Shown piece by piece: positions 8,889-20,400 of a stretch of DNA of 49,885 nucleotides. Each line of letters opens with the position of its first letter. Position 1 is the first letter of the stretch. The position numbers and the translations under genes were made by a program. Location of the stretch: NCBI GenBank assembly GCA_022844135.1, contig JALHMG010000004.1, forward strand, positions 154,242 through 204,126, written 5' to 3'. A model generated the notes under the pieces. The model did no database searches. It was not told the origin of the DNA and was given only the letters and a program-made list of their open reading frames with translations. This DNA comes from Lysobacterales bacterium (GTDB taxonomy: Bacteria > Pseudomonadota > Gammaproteobacteria > Xanthomonadales > SZUA-5).

Positions 8889-11303
8889 TCACGCCGCTCC
8901 AATTGCCGGCAACACCGACCAGCGCAGATGCCGCCGCACCATGCGTACGCTATCGGTGGTCATCAGCGTTTCAGCGGTCTCCCATGGGATGCCGTGGTAG
9001 TTGGATGTGCGGGCGGCATCGAATTGTTCGCGCCACTGGGTGAGTGCTGTGCTGATGGCGATGCGGCGGTCGTCGTAATGCTGAGCGGCGCTGACGTTGT
9101 TCTTGATCAGCATCGAGAGATCCTCGCGCATCCCGGCTCGCCAACTGGCGACCCAATCATCGGCATCGGCGGGCAACTTATCGCTGCGCAGCAGCCAACG
9201 CAGGAGTTGCCGCGAGGCGCCGCCGAACATGGCCAGTGGGATCGCGAGTTTGCCGGCAGCGATGCAGTGCGCCGCCACCTCGATAACGCCCGGTGCCCAG
9301 CCGGAATAGGCGGCTAGATCGCCGCCGACGATCAAGGCGAAGTCGCTGTCCTTGATGATTTCTTCCCGCATCTTCGAAAGCGACTCGGCTCGTCGCAGCG
9401 GTTCTTGCGTGTACGCCGCGTCGAAACGTCTCACACGGCAGCGGTTTAACCGGCGCGCTTCGAAAGCAACGTCGGTACATCGCGACTCGGTCCAGCCGAC
9501 GTAAGCCTGCACCCAGGGCAAGCGCGCTGCGCGATTACAGGCAAGCTTCTCGGGTGGAAGTTTTCGTGCGGGCTTGGCCTCTGCATCCTCGACCGTATCG
9601 AGCAGCGGTTGCAATATCTCGTTGATGAAATCGAAAGAGCCCGTGTGCGCAATAGCAACGCGTTCCATCAATAGCGCCCGTGCCCAACGGAAGATGGCTT
9701 CGTGCACGTGTTCTGTGCCGATGCCCAAGGCGGCCAGTTCATTCGGCGGAATGTCGCCGGTGGCCAGCGCTGCGGTGAGGCGGCGCTGCGAGTCCGAAAA
9801 TGCAGTGGTATTCGGCACCGAGTCGAGCGGTTGCCCGCGACTGACGGCGTCGACAGCATCGTCCAGCGATACGAATCGCACACGGTCGCCGAACCATTTG
9901 CCCAGACGTTGCTCGTCCTCCGGCAACATCCGATGGCCGGGGTAGACGACGGTCTTATCGGGGTTAGCGGGCTCCGCCTTTTCATCCTCCTGGGCCTGCG
10001 CCTGCCATTCCATCAGCGTATAGGGATCCGGACTGACGGCGAGAAAATGCAAATCGCGAGTGGATTGAACGTCTGGCGCCAGTTCCAGGATGTAGCGCGC
10101 ATGCACCAGCGTCTGCAGCGCTTCGAGCATTAAGCGATCCAACACCTGCCCCGAATCGCTATCGTCGCGCCAGCGCACAATCGGCAGGCCGGAGAATTCC
10201 GGGAGCAGACGCGTCCATTGGGACGCCAGAGTATCGACCAACACCACCGGTTGCGAGCGCCAAATCTTGTAAGGTTTCGACTTGGCGGCCAACTTGAATT
10301 TACGCAATCTGCGTGCTGCCTGAATCTCGCGCCGACACCAGGGCCGCGAAGCGTAGTTGTCGCCCATGATCGCCACCAGTGCGGCGGCGTCTTCGCCAGC
10401 GGCCTCGATCATTTTGTCTTCCCAACCCTTGCCCCAATCAAGAGTGGTCGTGTTGAGGAAGGTATCCACCTGCCCGAGATTCAGCGCCTCGCGCTGGATG
10501 GCCTCGGCAACACCCACGCCGTTATCCTCGTCAGATGTGGCATGGCTCAAGAACACCGCTCGCGGCAGACGCAACTCGGCGTGGTCGACGCGCTGATCGC
10601 GATGATCGAGTTCGCGGTAGTGGCGCACCAGCACTTGCGTCAGATGACGGCGGAGGCGTTCGGCACGCCGTTCCAGTTGAGCGTTGGGATCACTGCAATC
10701 GTCGCGGCGATGGTCGACGCGTACCGGGTTAATGCCGCTCAGTACTTGGTGTAGTTGAGGATAGCCAGACGATAGCTCTACTGGCACCAGCAGAAGATCG
10801 TTGGTGGGTTTCTTCGCTCGCCGTCTGCCCGCAGTGTCGAGCCATTTGCGCGTTTCCCAATGGCGCGCGGCCAGCGCGTACAAATGCCTGCGCCAGTCTT
10901 CCGAGCAAATCATGTGGTCATCGACCAGGGCCACCACAATCAGACCGCTGGCGTCGGTGAGATTGTAGGGGCGGCAGGGAAACAACAGCTTCGGCTCGTT
11001 GGACGATGGCTGCGCCAAGCCAATCGGGCGCTGATCTTCGAGCAGCTCCTTACCCGGCAAGTCCAGATGCTTCATCCACGGCGTGCTCCGGTAATACACC
11101 GGCGTCTCCGAGCCGCGGATCGAATGTGCGTTGTTGTGCTTGCGGATCCAATCGAAGACGCTGCGCGCGAGCCGGGGGCCTTGCACGAAGGCCGGGTGCC
11201 AGAGTACATAGATGGCGGGTGCGCCGAGTGCTGGCGGTTTGGGAACAGCACTCGCCGGTGCGCCGACACCAGCCGGCGGCAAGCTAGGCGTCGAGGAGCT
11301 CAT
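8889..11303 (-). CDS. TIR domain protein with flanking TIR-like and SLOG-like domains
   Basis: This 804-residue protein is preceded by a Shine-Dalgarno GAGGAAA. After a Pro/Ala-rich leader, residues 29-180 form a TIR- or Rossmann-like domain (IYVLWHPAF, VYYRS). Residues 248-395 are a clear TIR domain: AVFLSHATSDED, DTFLNTTTLDWGKGW, then SRPWCRREIQAAR with Glu326 in the catalytic position. Around 415-520 a SLOG-like segment contains TVVYPGHRMLPEDEQR. The C-terminal part (about 640-770) has FALIVGGDLAAYSGW and KLAIPLAMFGGASR, also SLOG-like. TIR plus SLOG suggests production or sensing of a nucleotide signal; this is inference from domain families. It is the last gene of the long minus-strand operon, and its start overlaps the preceding small ORF by 20 bp. 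It converges on the exported-protein gene at 8822. Confidence 0.82.
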   Translation of the reverse strand: MSSSTPSLPPAGVGAPASAVPKPPALGAPAIYVLWHPAFVQGPRLARSVFDWIRKHNNAHSIRGSETPVYYRSTPWMKHLDLPGKELLEDQRPIGLAQPSSNEPKLLFPCRPYNLTDASGLIVVALVDDHMICSEDWRRHLYALAARHWETRKWLDTAGRRRAKKPTNDLLLVPVELSSGYPQLHQVLSGINPVRVDHRRDDCSDPNAQLERRAERLRRHLTQVLVRHYRELDHRDQRVDHAELRLPRAVFLSHATSDEDNGVGVAEAIQREALNLGQVDTFLNTTTLDWGKGWEDKMIEAAGEDAAALVAIMGDNYASRPWCRREIQAARRLRKFKLAAKSKPYKIWRSQPVVLVDTLASQWTRLLPEFSGLPIVRWRDDSDSGQVLDRLMLEALQTLVHARYILELAPDVQSTRDLHFLAVSPDPYTLMEWQAQAQEDEKAEPANPDKTVVYPGHRMLPEDEQRLGKWFGDRVRFVSLDDAVDAVSRGQPLDSVPNTTAFSDSQRRLTAALATGDIPPNELAALGIGTEHVHEAIFRWARALLMERVAIAHTGSFDFINEILQPLLDTVEDAEAKPARKLPPEKLACNRAARLPWVQAYVGWTESRCTDVAFEARRLNRCRVRRFDAAYTQEPLRRAESLSKMREEIIKDSDFALIVGGDLAAYSGWAPGVIEVAAHCIAAGKLAIPLAMFGGASRQLLRWLLRSDKLPADADDWVASWRAGMREDLSMLIKNNVSAAQHYDDRRIAISTALTQWREQFDAARTSNYHGIPWETAETLMTTDSVRMVRRHLRWSVLPAIGAA

Positions 11304-11436
11304 CGACCAGTTTCCTCAAGTCCGCCGGCACGTGCTCAGGTTTGCGCAGAAACCGATCGCCCTCGGCCTCGACCTGCCTACGCACACCATCGTCGCGCAC
11401 CCGGTTCGGTATTTTCGCCTCATGCCCCCAACCCAT
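11284..11436 (-). CDS. Probable small charged protein, 50 aa
   Basis: The frame ATG 11436 to TAG 11284 encodes 50 residues starting MGWGHEAKIPNRV and ending LRKLVDELLDA. It overlaps the end of the 3889-aa gene by 17 bp and the start of the TIR-SLOG gene by 20 bp, filling what would otherwise be a 116-bp gap in the operon. A GGAG lies 10-14 nt upstream of the ATG. Composition is that of a soluble, charged, helical protein rather than a shadow frame. It might be an adaptor or regulator. No homologue recognised. Confidence 0.5.
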   Translation of the reverse strand: MGWGHEAKIPNRVRDDGVRRQVEAEGDRFLRKPEHVPADLRKLVDELLDA

Positions 11437-14400
11437 ACCGCATCCGCTCCACATCCAGCACCGCGAGGGTGCCGGTGGGGTCGAGGGTGGAGTGGGCGGT
11501 GATGCCGAAGCTCCATTCGCCGCCTTTGGGATTGGGTTGGTTGTCTTTGTGCCATTGGTCCAATTGTTTGCCGAGTTCGGTGGCGAGTGTTTCGCTCCAG
11601 ACCTGGTTGGGGATGAGGAACACGGGCAGGTATGTGGTCAGCCCGCGGGAGGCGCCGCCGCTGGCGGGGGTGAGTTCGTACCCGTACGAGACGGTGATGG
11701 TCACCGGCAGTTGTGTGCCGACGAAGATCGTTTGCAGTGCGGCGCCGAGGGCGGCGGTGGGGCTGGCGCCCGCGTCGCTGATGTCGACGGTGCTCGACCA
11801 CTGATTGAGCGGTGTCGCAGCGGCGGGTGCTTGCACCGGTGCGGAGGCGAAGACGAAACTGGTCATCGTCAGCGCGCCGGGAATCAGCTCGCGATTGCGT
11901 ACGACGCTCAACTGCGCGCGGGCGTTCTGGTACGCGGCGATGTTGAGCTTGGTGTAGGTCACGCTGAGTTCGATCCACGGCTGTGCGGGCAGCGGGTCGG
12001 GAAGTACATAGGTTCGCGTGAGCTCATCGCCCGTGCCATTGCCGAGTGGGATGGCATTGCCATTCGGATCGGTGAGCACAAGATCCGGCCACGCACCGTT
12101 CGGGCCGGCCGGGCCCGGCGCGCCGTCTGGGGCGTCGGGATCGGCGATACGGGTCAACGTGACTGCGGCGATATCGCCGTTCTGGTAACTCAGGCTTGCG
12201 CTGAGCCAGATCGAGTCGACGGTGTCGGCCGCGTTGGCCGTGTTGCCGTTGCCCATAAAGTGCTGCGACCAGGCATCGGCGACCGATGTCGACAGCGTCG
12301 CCAGGCTGCCAGCGGCGGTGCTGGCGATGGCCAGTGTTGCCGGCGTGGCTTTGGGGTCGCCGAGCGGCAACATCAACGAAAACAACGCCGGTGCAGCATT
12401 CGCATAAACGGCGAGCGCCGTCGCCAGATCTGGCGCAGCGGCAAACCGGCCGAACCCGCGGGTCATCGGCTGATTGAAGCGAATGCCGATGATGACTTCG
12501 TCTTGCGCCGCATGCTCGTGGCTGTAGGACATCTGGTAGTTCCACAGCGCCAGATCGCCCAGCGCCGGCGGCGAGCCGTCGTCTTGCACGCTTTGCTGCG
12601 CGGTTTGCGAACGCACCGATGGCAGCGCCGGATAGGTGCGCAACGGCAGCGGCGCAAGCGTCTGGCCGAGCGCCAAGGTAATGGCCGAGGGCAGCACAGC
12701 ACCGCTCAGCGGCGGGGCGAAGTTCAGCCAATTGGACGCATCGTAGCTCGTGTTGGGGTCGACTTCGATCGGCCGGATGTTGCACTCGAGGTGCGTGATG
12801 TCGTAACCGAGGTTGAGATCGATGTTGCGCTGCTGGCGCGGATCGGACACGGTGAGCAGGAAGTTCACCTGGCCGTGCGCAGTAGCGAGATCGGTCTTGG
12901 CGGCGGTCAGGCTGTACGGCGGTTTGCCCGCGTCGTTGGGCGTGGTGGCAGCGCCATACAGGCGCGCCGGAGGCGGTGGCGACGACGCTTGCCAGACCGA
13001 GCGTACGTTGCTGGCGTATTGCAACAATGCGCCGGTGCTGTAGCCGCTGACCAATGAGATACCGAGGGCATCGCTGATGCTTTGGCGCGCGGTTGCCAGC
13101 GCATCGGAGCCGACCGCCTGCTGCAGCGCGAGCACCGGCCACAAAGCGCCGGCAATGCCGCTGCCGGCGATGACGTGGCCTTTGTCGTCGAACAGGCCCT
13201 GGGCGAGCTTGCGCTTGGCGGCCAGCAATTGGGTGACGGCAGGCTGCGCGCTGGTGTTGCCATAAAGTGCGGTAGAGAACGGCGGGCTCAGCACGCGATC
13301 GAGATCGGCCAGATACTGCTGCGCCCACAGCTCCACATCAACACCGACAAAATCGCTGGGCTGCGCCGCCGGCAGCAGCGTGCCATCGGACTGCACCGTT
13401 TGCAGCACAACGCCGGGACGACTGATCAAGCTGCCATAGAGCGGCCGAAGCGCGAAGAAGCGCGGCCATTTTTCGCCGTTCAAACCCGGTGCGTCGGGTG
13501 CGATGGACACCGATTGAATGCCGCTGCGATCGAAATCGACCAGCCACAACTGGCCGCTCTCGCCGGACACCGTGCCGGTGGCGAGGCGCAGGTTCGGGAA
13601 ACGCGCACGAATATCGGCAGAGAGTGCGAGCACACCCTGATCGCCGGCGAAAATCTGCTGGCCGGTGTTGATCGGGTTGAGCGCACTGCTGACCTGAGCG
13701 ACCGGGCCGGTGGCTTCAAAACTGGGATCGATCAACGCTGCGGGACGCTGCATGCGCAGCGCCACGTTGAGCGCAAAGTAGGGTGCTGGCGCCTGGAACG
13801 CGGCCGGCAAAGGCACGGTCAAGGTCAAGCGCTGTGGCGGCAACAGCGCGATCGCCTGGGGACGCAGCAGCGGCAGATCGGCGATGGCCTCGACCAGCGT
13901 CTCCAGACTCAGATCGGCGTCCTGCACATTCAGGCGACCGAGGATGGCGTTCAAACTGTCGGCAGCGACGGTGGTGGTGCTGGCGCCCGGCAGCGTGATC
14001 GGCACCTGGGCGGCGATCAATGCATCGACACCGAGATTGGCGCTGGCGAACTCGATGGCGCTCAAGCCATAACGCGCGGCGCTGCCGGACAGCGAGTTGC
14101 TCTGCTCGGCGATTAGGGCGGGCAGCCACTGCGCCAACGCCGACTGCAGCAGGCCGGACTGATCGGCAATGGCGTTGCCGAGGTCTGTGCTGCCGATCTG
14201 CGACTGCTGTTGCTGCAGGCGCTGCAGTACATCGAGCAGGCGGTCGTCGGCTTGCGTTTGCGTTTGGTACGGCGTGCCCTGGAATTCGACCTTGACCGTC
14301 TGGCCGGCGATCAACAGGCCCGGCATCGTCAGATTGTCGGCGACGAATTGCGCGGCGCTGCTGGTAGCGAAGCGCCGCAGGTTTTCGCTGAGCGTTTGCG

Positions 14401-17400
14401 AGGAATCGACATGCGCCGGCACGCGTAGTGCGTTGGCGTCGACCGGGCGCATCAAGCCGGGTACTTCGAATATCGACTGCGCCGGCAGCGGTCGCGCCGC
14501 GCGTGCCAATTCGGCCAGCAACAAAGCCGAACTGATGGCGTATTGAGCGGCGAACTGATCGAGCGTGGCTTCGTTGTCTGGGCTCAGGATCGGCGCGGTC
14601 GAATAGGCACCCACATAGACCATGGCGCCGGCATCGAACAACGCCGTGCCGGTGTTCAACGCGGCCAGACGCGCCAGCGTTTCGCCGGAGCCATTTTTAG
14701 CCAAGGTCTCGAAGGGATCGTCGGCGCTTGGCGAAGGCACCTCGTAGTGCGCGTTGCTGTAGGTGGCGCCGGCCACCAGCAAATCGTGCTGATCGGCGAT
14801 CGCTTGCGCCAGCTCCGCCACGGTCAAATGCTCGCCCAGCGTGGCGAACGCGGCGACGACCTGGTTCGGCGTTTGCACCTTGACGTCGACGCCGCGAATC
14901 TTGACGACTTCGCCAATGGTAATTGTGGCGTCGGTCAGCTCGATCTGCGCGCCGTCGGCGAACAACGTTGCGTTATCGCCATTGTCGATGAGCAGTTGCT
15001 GGTCGGTTGTACGACTGATGCTGGCGATATCCGACAGCGTCGCCGTCGGCACGATCACCGGCACAGTTGCACTGCGTGGGTCGATCGCGAGCAGCACGCC
15101 AGGCGCCAGCGGCAGCGTGTCGGCATTGCGCGGATCGCTGAGCGCATCGACGGCGCTCAGCAGATTCACGCCTTTGGGTGCGCGCAAGAGCAGGGTGACG
15201 ATGCTGTCGCCCTGCGCCCAACCCACGTACGCTGGCATCGGCACCGGTGCCGAGCCGAGCAGCGCGAAAGCGTTGAGTCCGCCATTGACAGTCGCCATCG
15301 CGCCGAGGCTGACGCCGTACTGGTTCGCGATCTCGACGAGCGTGATGGGAGCTGGCGCGGCGGGACGCACTGCGCGCAGCGCCGCTGCGGCGGCCGAGTA
15401 CATGCGCAGCCCGGCGATGTACTGCCAGAACTGTAGCCCTGCGCCATCGAGCGCGATGCCGTCGGGCGCGGAGGGTGCGAGCGAGGTGAGCGCATAAACC
15501 CTGAGCGCCGGTTGGGCCAGCTGGTAATGCACCGCATCGAGGTCGCCAACCTGCGTGTTGGCGGTCGCCAGTGTTTGCGATTCGGGTTGCGCAAGGCTGG
15601 CTTGCACGGCGGCCGCTTGCGCGCGAACGTCGATGTCGATTTCAGGTGCGCTGGTGGTGCCAACGACCGAGTAGCCGATGCGCGTAGCCGGCCAACTGAG
15701 CGGCGGGCGCAACTCATCGGTATAGCCGACGGCCACCTGCGCCAATCCAGGCGGCGTGGTTTCCTGCGTGGCGTTGCCTTGCACGTCGGCAAAGCTCATT
15801 GCGAAGGACGCGCTGGGCAGCGCGGTGGCGCCGCCGATGCCGCGGTAAGGATCATTCTCCGGCGGCGGCAGGCCGGGGCCGCCAGCGGCCTTCGAGGCGG
15901 GCGCGAAGCGGAAAATCGGCAACACCTGTTCGTAGTACCACGGGCCGGCAGGCGCTTCCGCGAGCACCGGCTTTTTGCCCAGAGCGCGTAGCCGCGAATG
16001 TTGCCGCGCGGTGCGCCACGTGCTCACTGGTTTTTCCAGCGGCTGCAACGGCGGGGCTGCTTCGCTGGTGGCGAACGTGGTGCCGTTGAGGCGCCATGCG
16101 CTCAAGTTGAAAAGTTCGAGGACGTTGGGCGGATCCCCAACGCCATCGTTGGCGCTCGCGCTGGCGTTGGGTAGCGTGAATCGATAGCCGATGTGGCCGG
16201 GCGCTACGTTGGCGATGTGGCGGCCGAGCGCATCGTTGCTGTCGACCACGCTCAGTTGGCTGGCCGAGGCATCGATGGCGCTCGCGATCAGCGCACAGTT
16301 GTTGAATGGCAGCAGCCCGCGCCCGCCCGGCGCCGGCTGCTGTTGCGATGCGGCGATGACCAGCAGCGACAATTGCGTTGTACCGTCTTGATCGAACGCG
16401 CTGCCCGGCAGTCCCTGGCCATCGGCGCCTATCAACTGCAGGAAGTACCCGGTGCCGCCGACGGTGCTGCCCTCCCACAGCAGCAGCGCAAAGCGCACCG
16501 CTTGCGCCAGCGTGGCGCCATCGACGATAGGGTCGGCGGCTTCCGCGCGAAGGCCTGCGCCATCGACCGTTTCGGGTACCGACGCCACCGACAAGTTCGT
16601 CCGCAGCAGGAACGCTGCGACGGGATTGAGCACGCCCAAACCGCCGCGGTCGCCGGCTTGCACGCTGGGCGCAAGCAATAGGTAAGCGTTGGCCGGGCCA
16701 TCCACGCCCAGCGACTGGAAAATATCCAGGAGCACTTGGCGATCATCGCCATTGGCGCCGATCAATTCATAGGTGGTGGGTGCATCGGTCCGGCGGATTT
16801 TGAAGTTAACCAGCGCACCGAAAGTCGATGCTGTGATCATGGTCGCTTCGTTGTTGGCCGAACCGCGTGGCGGCGATAACTCGATCTCAAAAAGGTCGGT
16901 GTTGCGCGCCAGCGCCAGCGCGCGCAGGGCCTCCGGAAAACGCCACGCGCTCGGCGCGCTGTTGGGCGCGTTGGCGCTGCCAGGAATGGCCAGTTGAATC
17001 GGCGTCTGCAGCGGGATCTCGTGATCCAGGCCATAGCGTACGGGCGAGAAGCTCGAGAGCGGCAAGGCTTCTGGCGCCGCGATCGGCGCCAGCGCAAAAC
17101 TGGCGGCCGGGTAACGGGACGCAAGATCGCTGGCGCTGTACAAGAAATCCAACGCCGGCACCGGTTCGCCGAAGTAGACCAACCCCAGTGCACGCTCCAA
17201 CAGCAATCCCGGGTTGCGCGTCGCATTCGCCGCGTGGCCAGGTGCGGTGGTGCCGGACGACACCAGCGTGATGAACTGCGCATCCGCGTTCACCGTAAGC
17301 TGCATCGCCAGCCCGGGTGCATCGGGTTGACTCGAAGGCGCCACCGACGGGAACTGCTGTCCGGTCAGCGTCAACAGGCTGCCGAGCGGACCGCTGGCCG

Positions 17401-20400
17401 AGGCCGTCCCATCGCCATCGTACTTCGGACTCGGAATGCGCATGCCGGCGAGCAACTGTCGCGAGGCGCGCCCGACGATGTCGGGTAAGTGCTCGGCAAT
17501 ACTGCTGTCGACCAGGGTATCGATCACCTGCACCGGCAGGTGCGCGATGGTCACGCTTTGCGGTGTGTTGGCGCTTGCGGCGATCAAATCCGGTGCCGAG
17601 GCCAGCGCCGTGCCGATGGCGAGCAGCGGCAAGTCGAAGGCATCGGCCATGGCCGAGAACGTCGTGTATGTGTGGGTGTCGACGCGCGCCGCGGCGACGG
17701 TCAGAACCGCCAGCGGCTGCAGGATTTTCGCGTTGGCAATCCAGGGCGCGAGTTCCGGCCAGTTCGGGGTGCCGCTGGCGTCGGTGAGCAACACGCGGCG
17801 TGCCAGTTCTGCGAGCGTCTCGCCGTCTTGCAGTTTGAGCTGGCTCGCTGGCAACGCGAAGCTGCTGCCGCTGCTGACCACGGCATCGCGGAACGTGGCC
17901 CAATCCGGCAACGACGTGCCGGTTGCGTAACACAGCGCCAGGGCCAATTGATTGCCGATGCGCATCAACGTATCGCCAGGAACGCTGGTGTACGCGACGC
18001 TCTGCGAGCGATTGCTGTCGTTGAATGTGATCGGCACGATGAGAGACGTGCCGACGGGCAACTCGCCATTGCTGTTCACGCCTTGCAGCGTGGCGGCATT
18101 CCAGTTGGCGATGGTCTCCGAGAACCAGGGCTGCTCCGGAATCGCTGGCAGCGCCAGGCGCGCGAAGAAACGAGCGGCGACCTGCACTGTAGTCATCGTG
18201 GTCGCCGGAATGTACTTGAACACCGGCGTGGCGAGCGTGGCGCCGGATTGCAGAATCGCGGCCGCGCCGCTGTCTGCGTCGAGCAATCCCAACGCGCCAG
18301 CAGCAACACCAAAGCGCGCTGCGATGGCGCTCAAGGTATCGCCGGCGCGAATCGAAGCTGGCACCGAACCCAGTGGATAGACATTGGGCGTCAGCGTGGC
18401 GCTTGGGTTATCCACGGCAACCAGTGCGGGTGCGACACCGAGTACGACGGCAATCGGATCGCCCGGCGTTGCCGCAGCCAGGGCTGCGGCGAATCCAGGA
18501 TTCAGCGCCTCCAGCTCAACGACGCCAAGTCCGAGCGTAGCGGCGGCGTTGGCAACGGTGTCGCCCGGTTGCACGATGTAGTCGAGCGTCGTGGTCGGGA
18601 ACATCGCGGCGATCTGGCTCAGGCTGGCGGGCGCCGTCAATGTGACGCTGGCCTTGTCGAGCTGCGATTGCGCGGCTTCCACCAGCGTGCGCGTCAACAT
18701 CAGCATGTAATCGCGGAAAACGAAACTGGCCAACGACTCGTATTTCGTCGGATCGTCGTGTGGCTTTTCGCCTGCGGCTGGTGCTCGCGTCACGAAGGTC
18801 GCCACGTACTGCTTGACGCCCCATTCGTAGAGCGCACCGACCTTGTTGACTTGAGCAAAATTGCTGGACGACGGCGTCTGGCCGGTGGGGCCGAATCCCA
18901 GCGTCAACAGCGGCGGCATCGGCACCAGCATGCCGCCCTTGACCTGCGTGGCGCCCGGATCGCCGGCGATTTCGAAGTTCAGGTTGTGGGCAAAGAAGCG
19001 CTTGAGATTCTCCAGCGAGAAACTCTGATCGGCGGCTTCCGGCCATTGCAATTGTGTGGCCAGCAACTGCAGTTGCCCGTTGGTGATCAGCGCTGGATCC
19101 GGCGAGGCTGGCGATACGACGGCCGAGATCGCCCAGCGCAACAGCGCCTGACACAAGCGATCGGCGGGCAGGTCGTTGTCGTTCTTGGCTTGCAAGGAGA
19201 GCGCCGCACTGCGCTGGCGGCGCTGCGCGGGCGTTGTTGCGTCCACGGGCACGCCGTCGTCGGCGGTCAACACCATGGCGCAGCGGTACTGCGGGTTGCC
19301 ATTGGTCGGCGCGTCGCCTGACCACGAGTAGGGCATGGCATCGATGCTGAAAGCGGGCAGGGCGTGCAGCGAGAGTGTCGATTTGCCGCCCGGCAGCACC
19401 ACGCGATCGGGATCGAACTCCAGCACATACGGCGCCTGCGCGACCGATGTGAGCATCGCCAGGCGGCGCCGCGCGTAAAGCGCGCGCAGGTGAGCCCGCT
19501 GCTGATGGAAAGCGCGCATGGCCGGCTGCCGCGCCAGCGCCGGTAAGCTCCGGCCCGCCAGGCGTGCGCTCACCGATCCACCATCGCTGGCGATCGTCCA
19601 CGGCGTTTGTTGCACGCTGCCTACGGTGAACGAAAAACTGAGGCTGATCGAGAACGAGAAGCTGATCTTGATAAAGAGAATCTTGACCTTGGCTTCAGCG
19701 CGCACGCGCACGGCAAGCAAGAACACCGCCGGTCGATACACCTCGTAGGTGACCTGCGCCTCGGCCTCCACCATCAGCGTGATCGACACTGAGATGATCT
19801 TGAAGTCGACCGTGCCGTACACCTTGCCGACGATCGCTGCGGTGGCCTGGCACCAGAAGTAAATCGCCTTGGACTGATCGTGGTTCCTGGGGTTGAACCA
19901 GCCGAGCACACCGAGGAACACCGCCTCGACCTGGATGTACGCGCCAATCGACAACGGACCGATGGTTCGATCGGCGCCCACGCCCACCGCAAGACCGATG
20001 CCAAGTTCGATCACCGGCGAGAACTCGCCGTTGGTGATCTTGGGCACGCGCGTCGACGTGGTGCCGTCGAGCAGCGCGAAGTAGATGCCGCCACGGCCAA
20101 TGAATGGCAGGTACTGTAGCGTGAACGAGCGTGAGAAATCGCGCTTCCAGGGGAAACCTAAGTCGACCGAGAAATTGCCGTTGGTGAAGATCTCAACCAC
20201 GATCACGCCGAGCGTGATCGACACCTGCCCAAGGTTGAGCGTTCGCAGCGCAACGGGCAGCGTCAAATCGATGCGGAACATGCCGACGTTGTCGGAGATC
20301 TTCTTGTACAGCAGTTCGAAGTTGAGCCCGGACATCGATCCCGACTTCGGTCCACCGAGCGATACCGACAAACCGTAGATCACCGGATCGTTGAAGATCA

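Noticed and set aside
11342-13057. 571-aa plus-strand open frame
   Set aside because: It is antisense to the 3889-aa gene and has the biased composition of a shadow frame in high-GC DNA.
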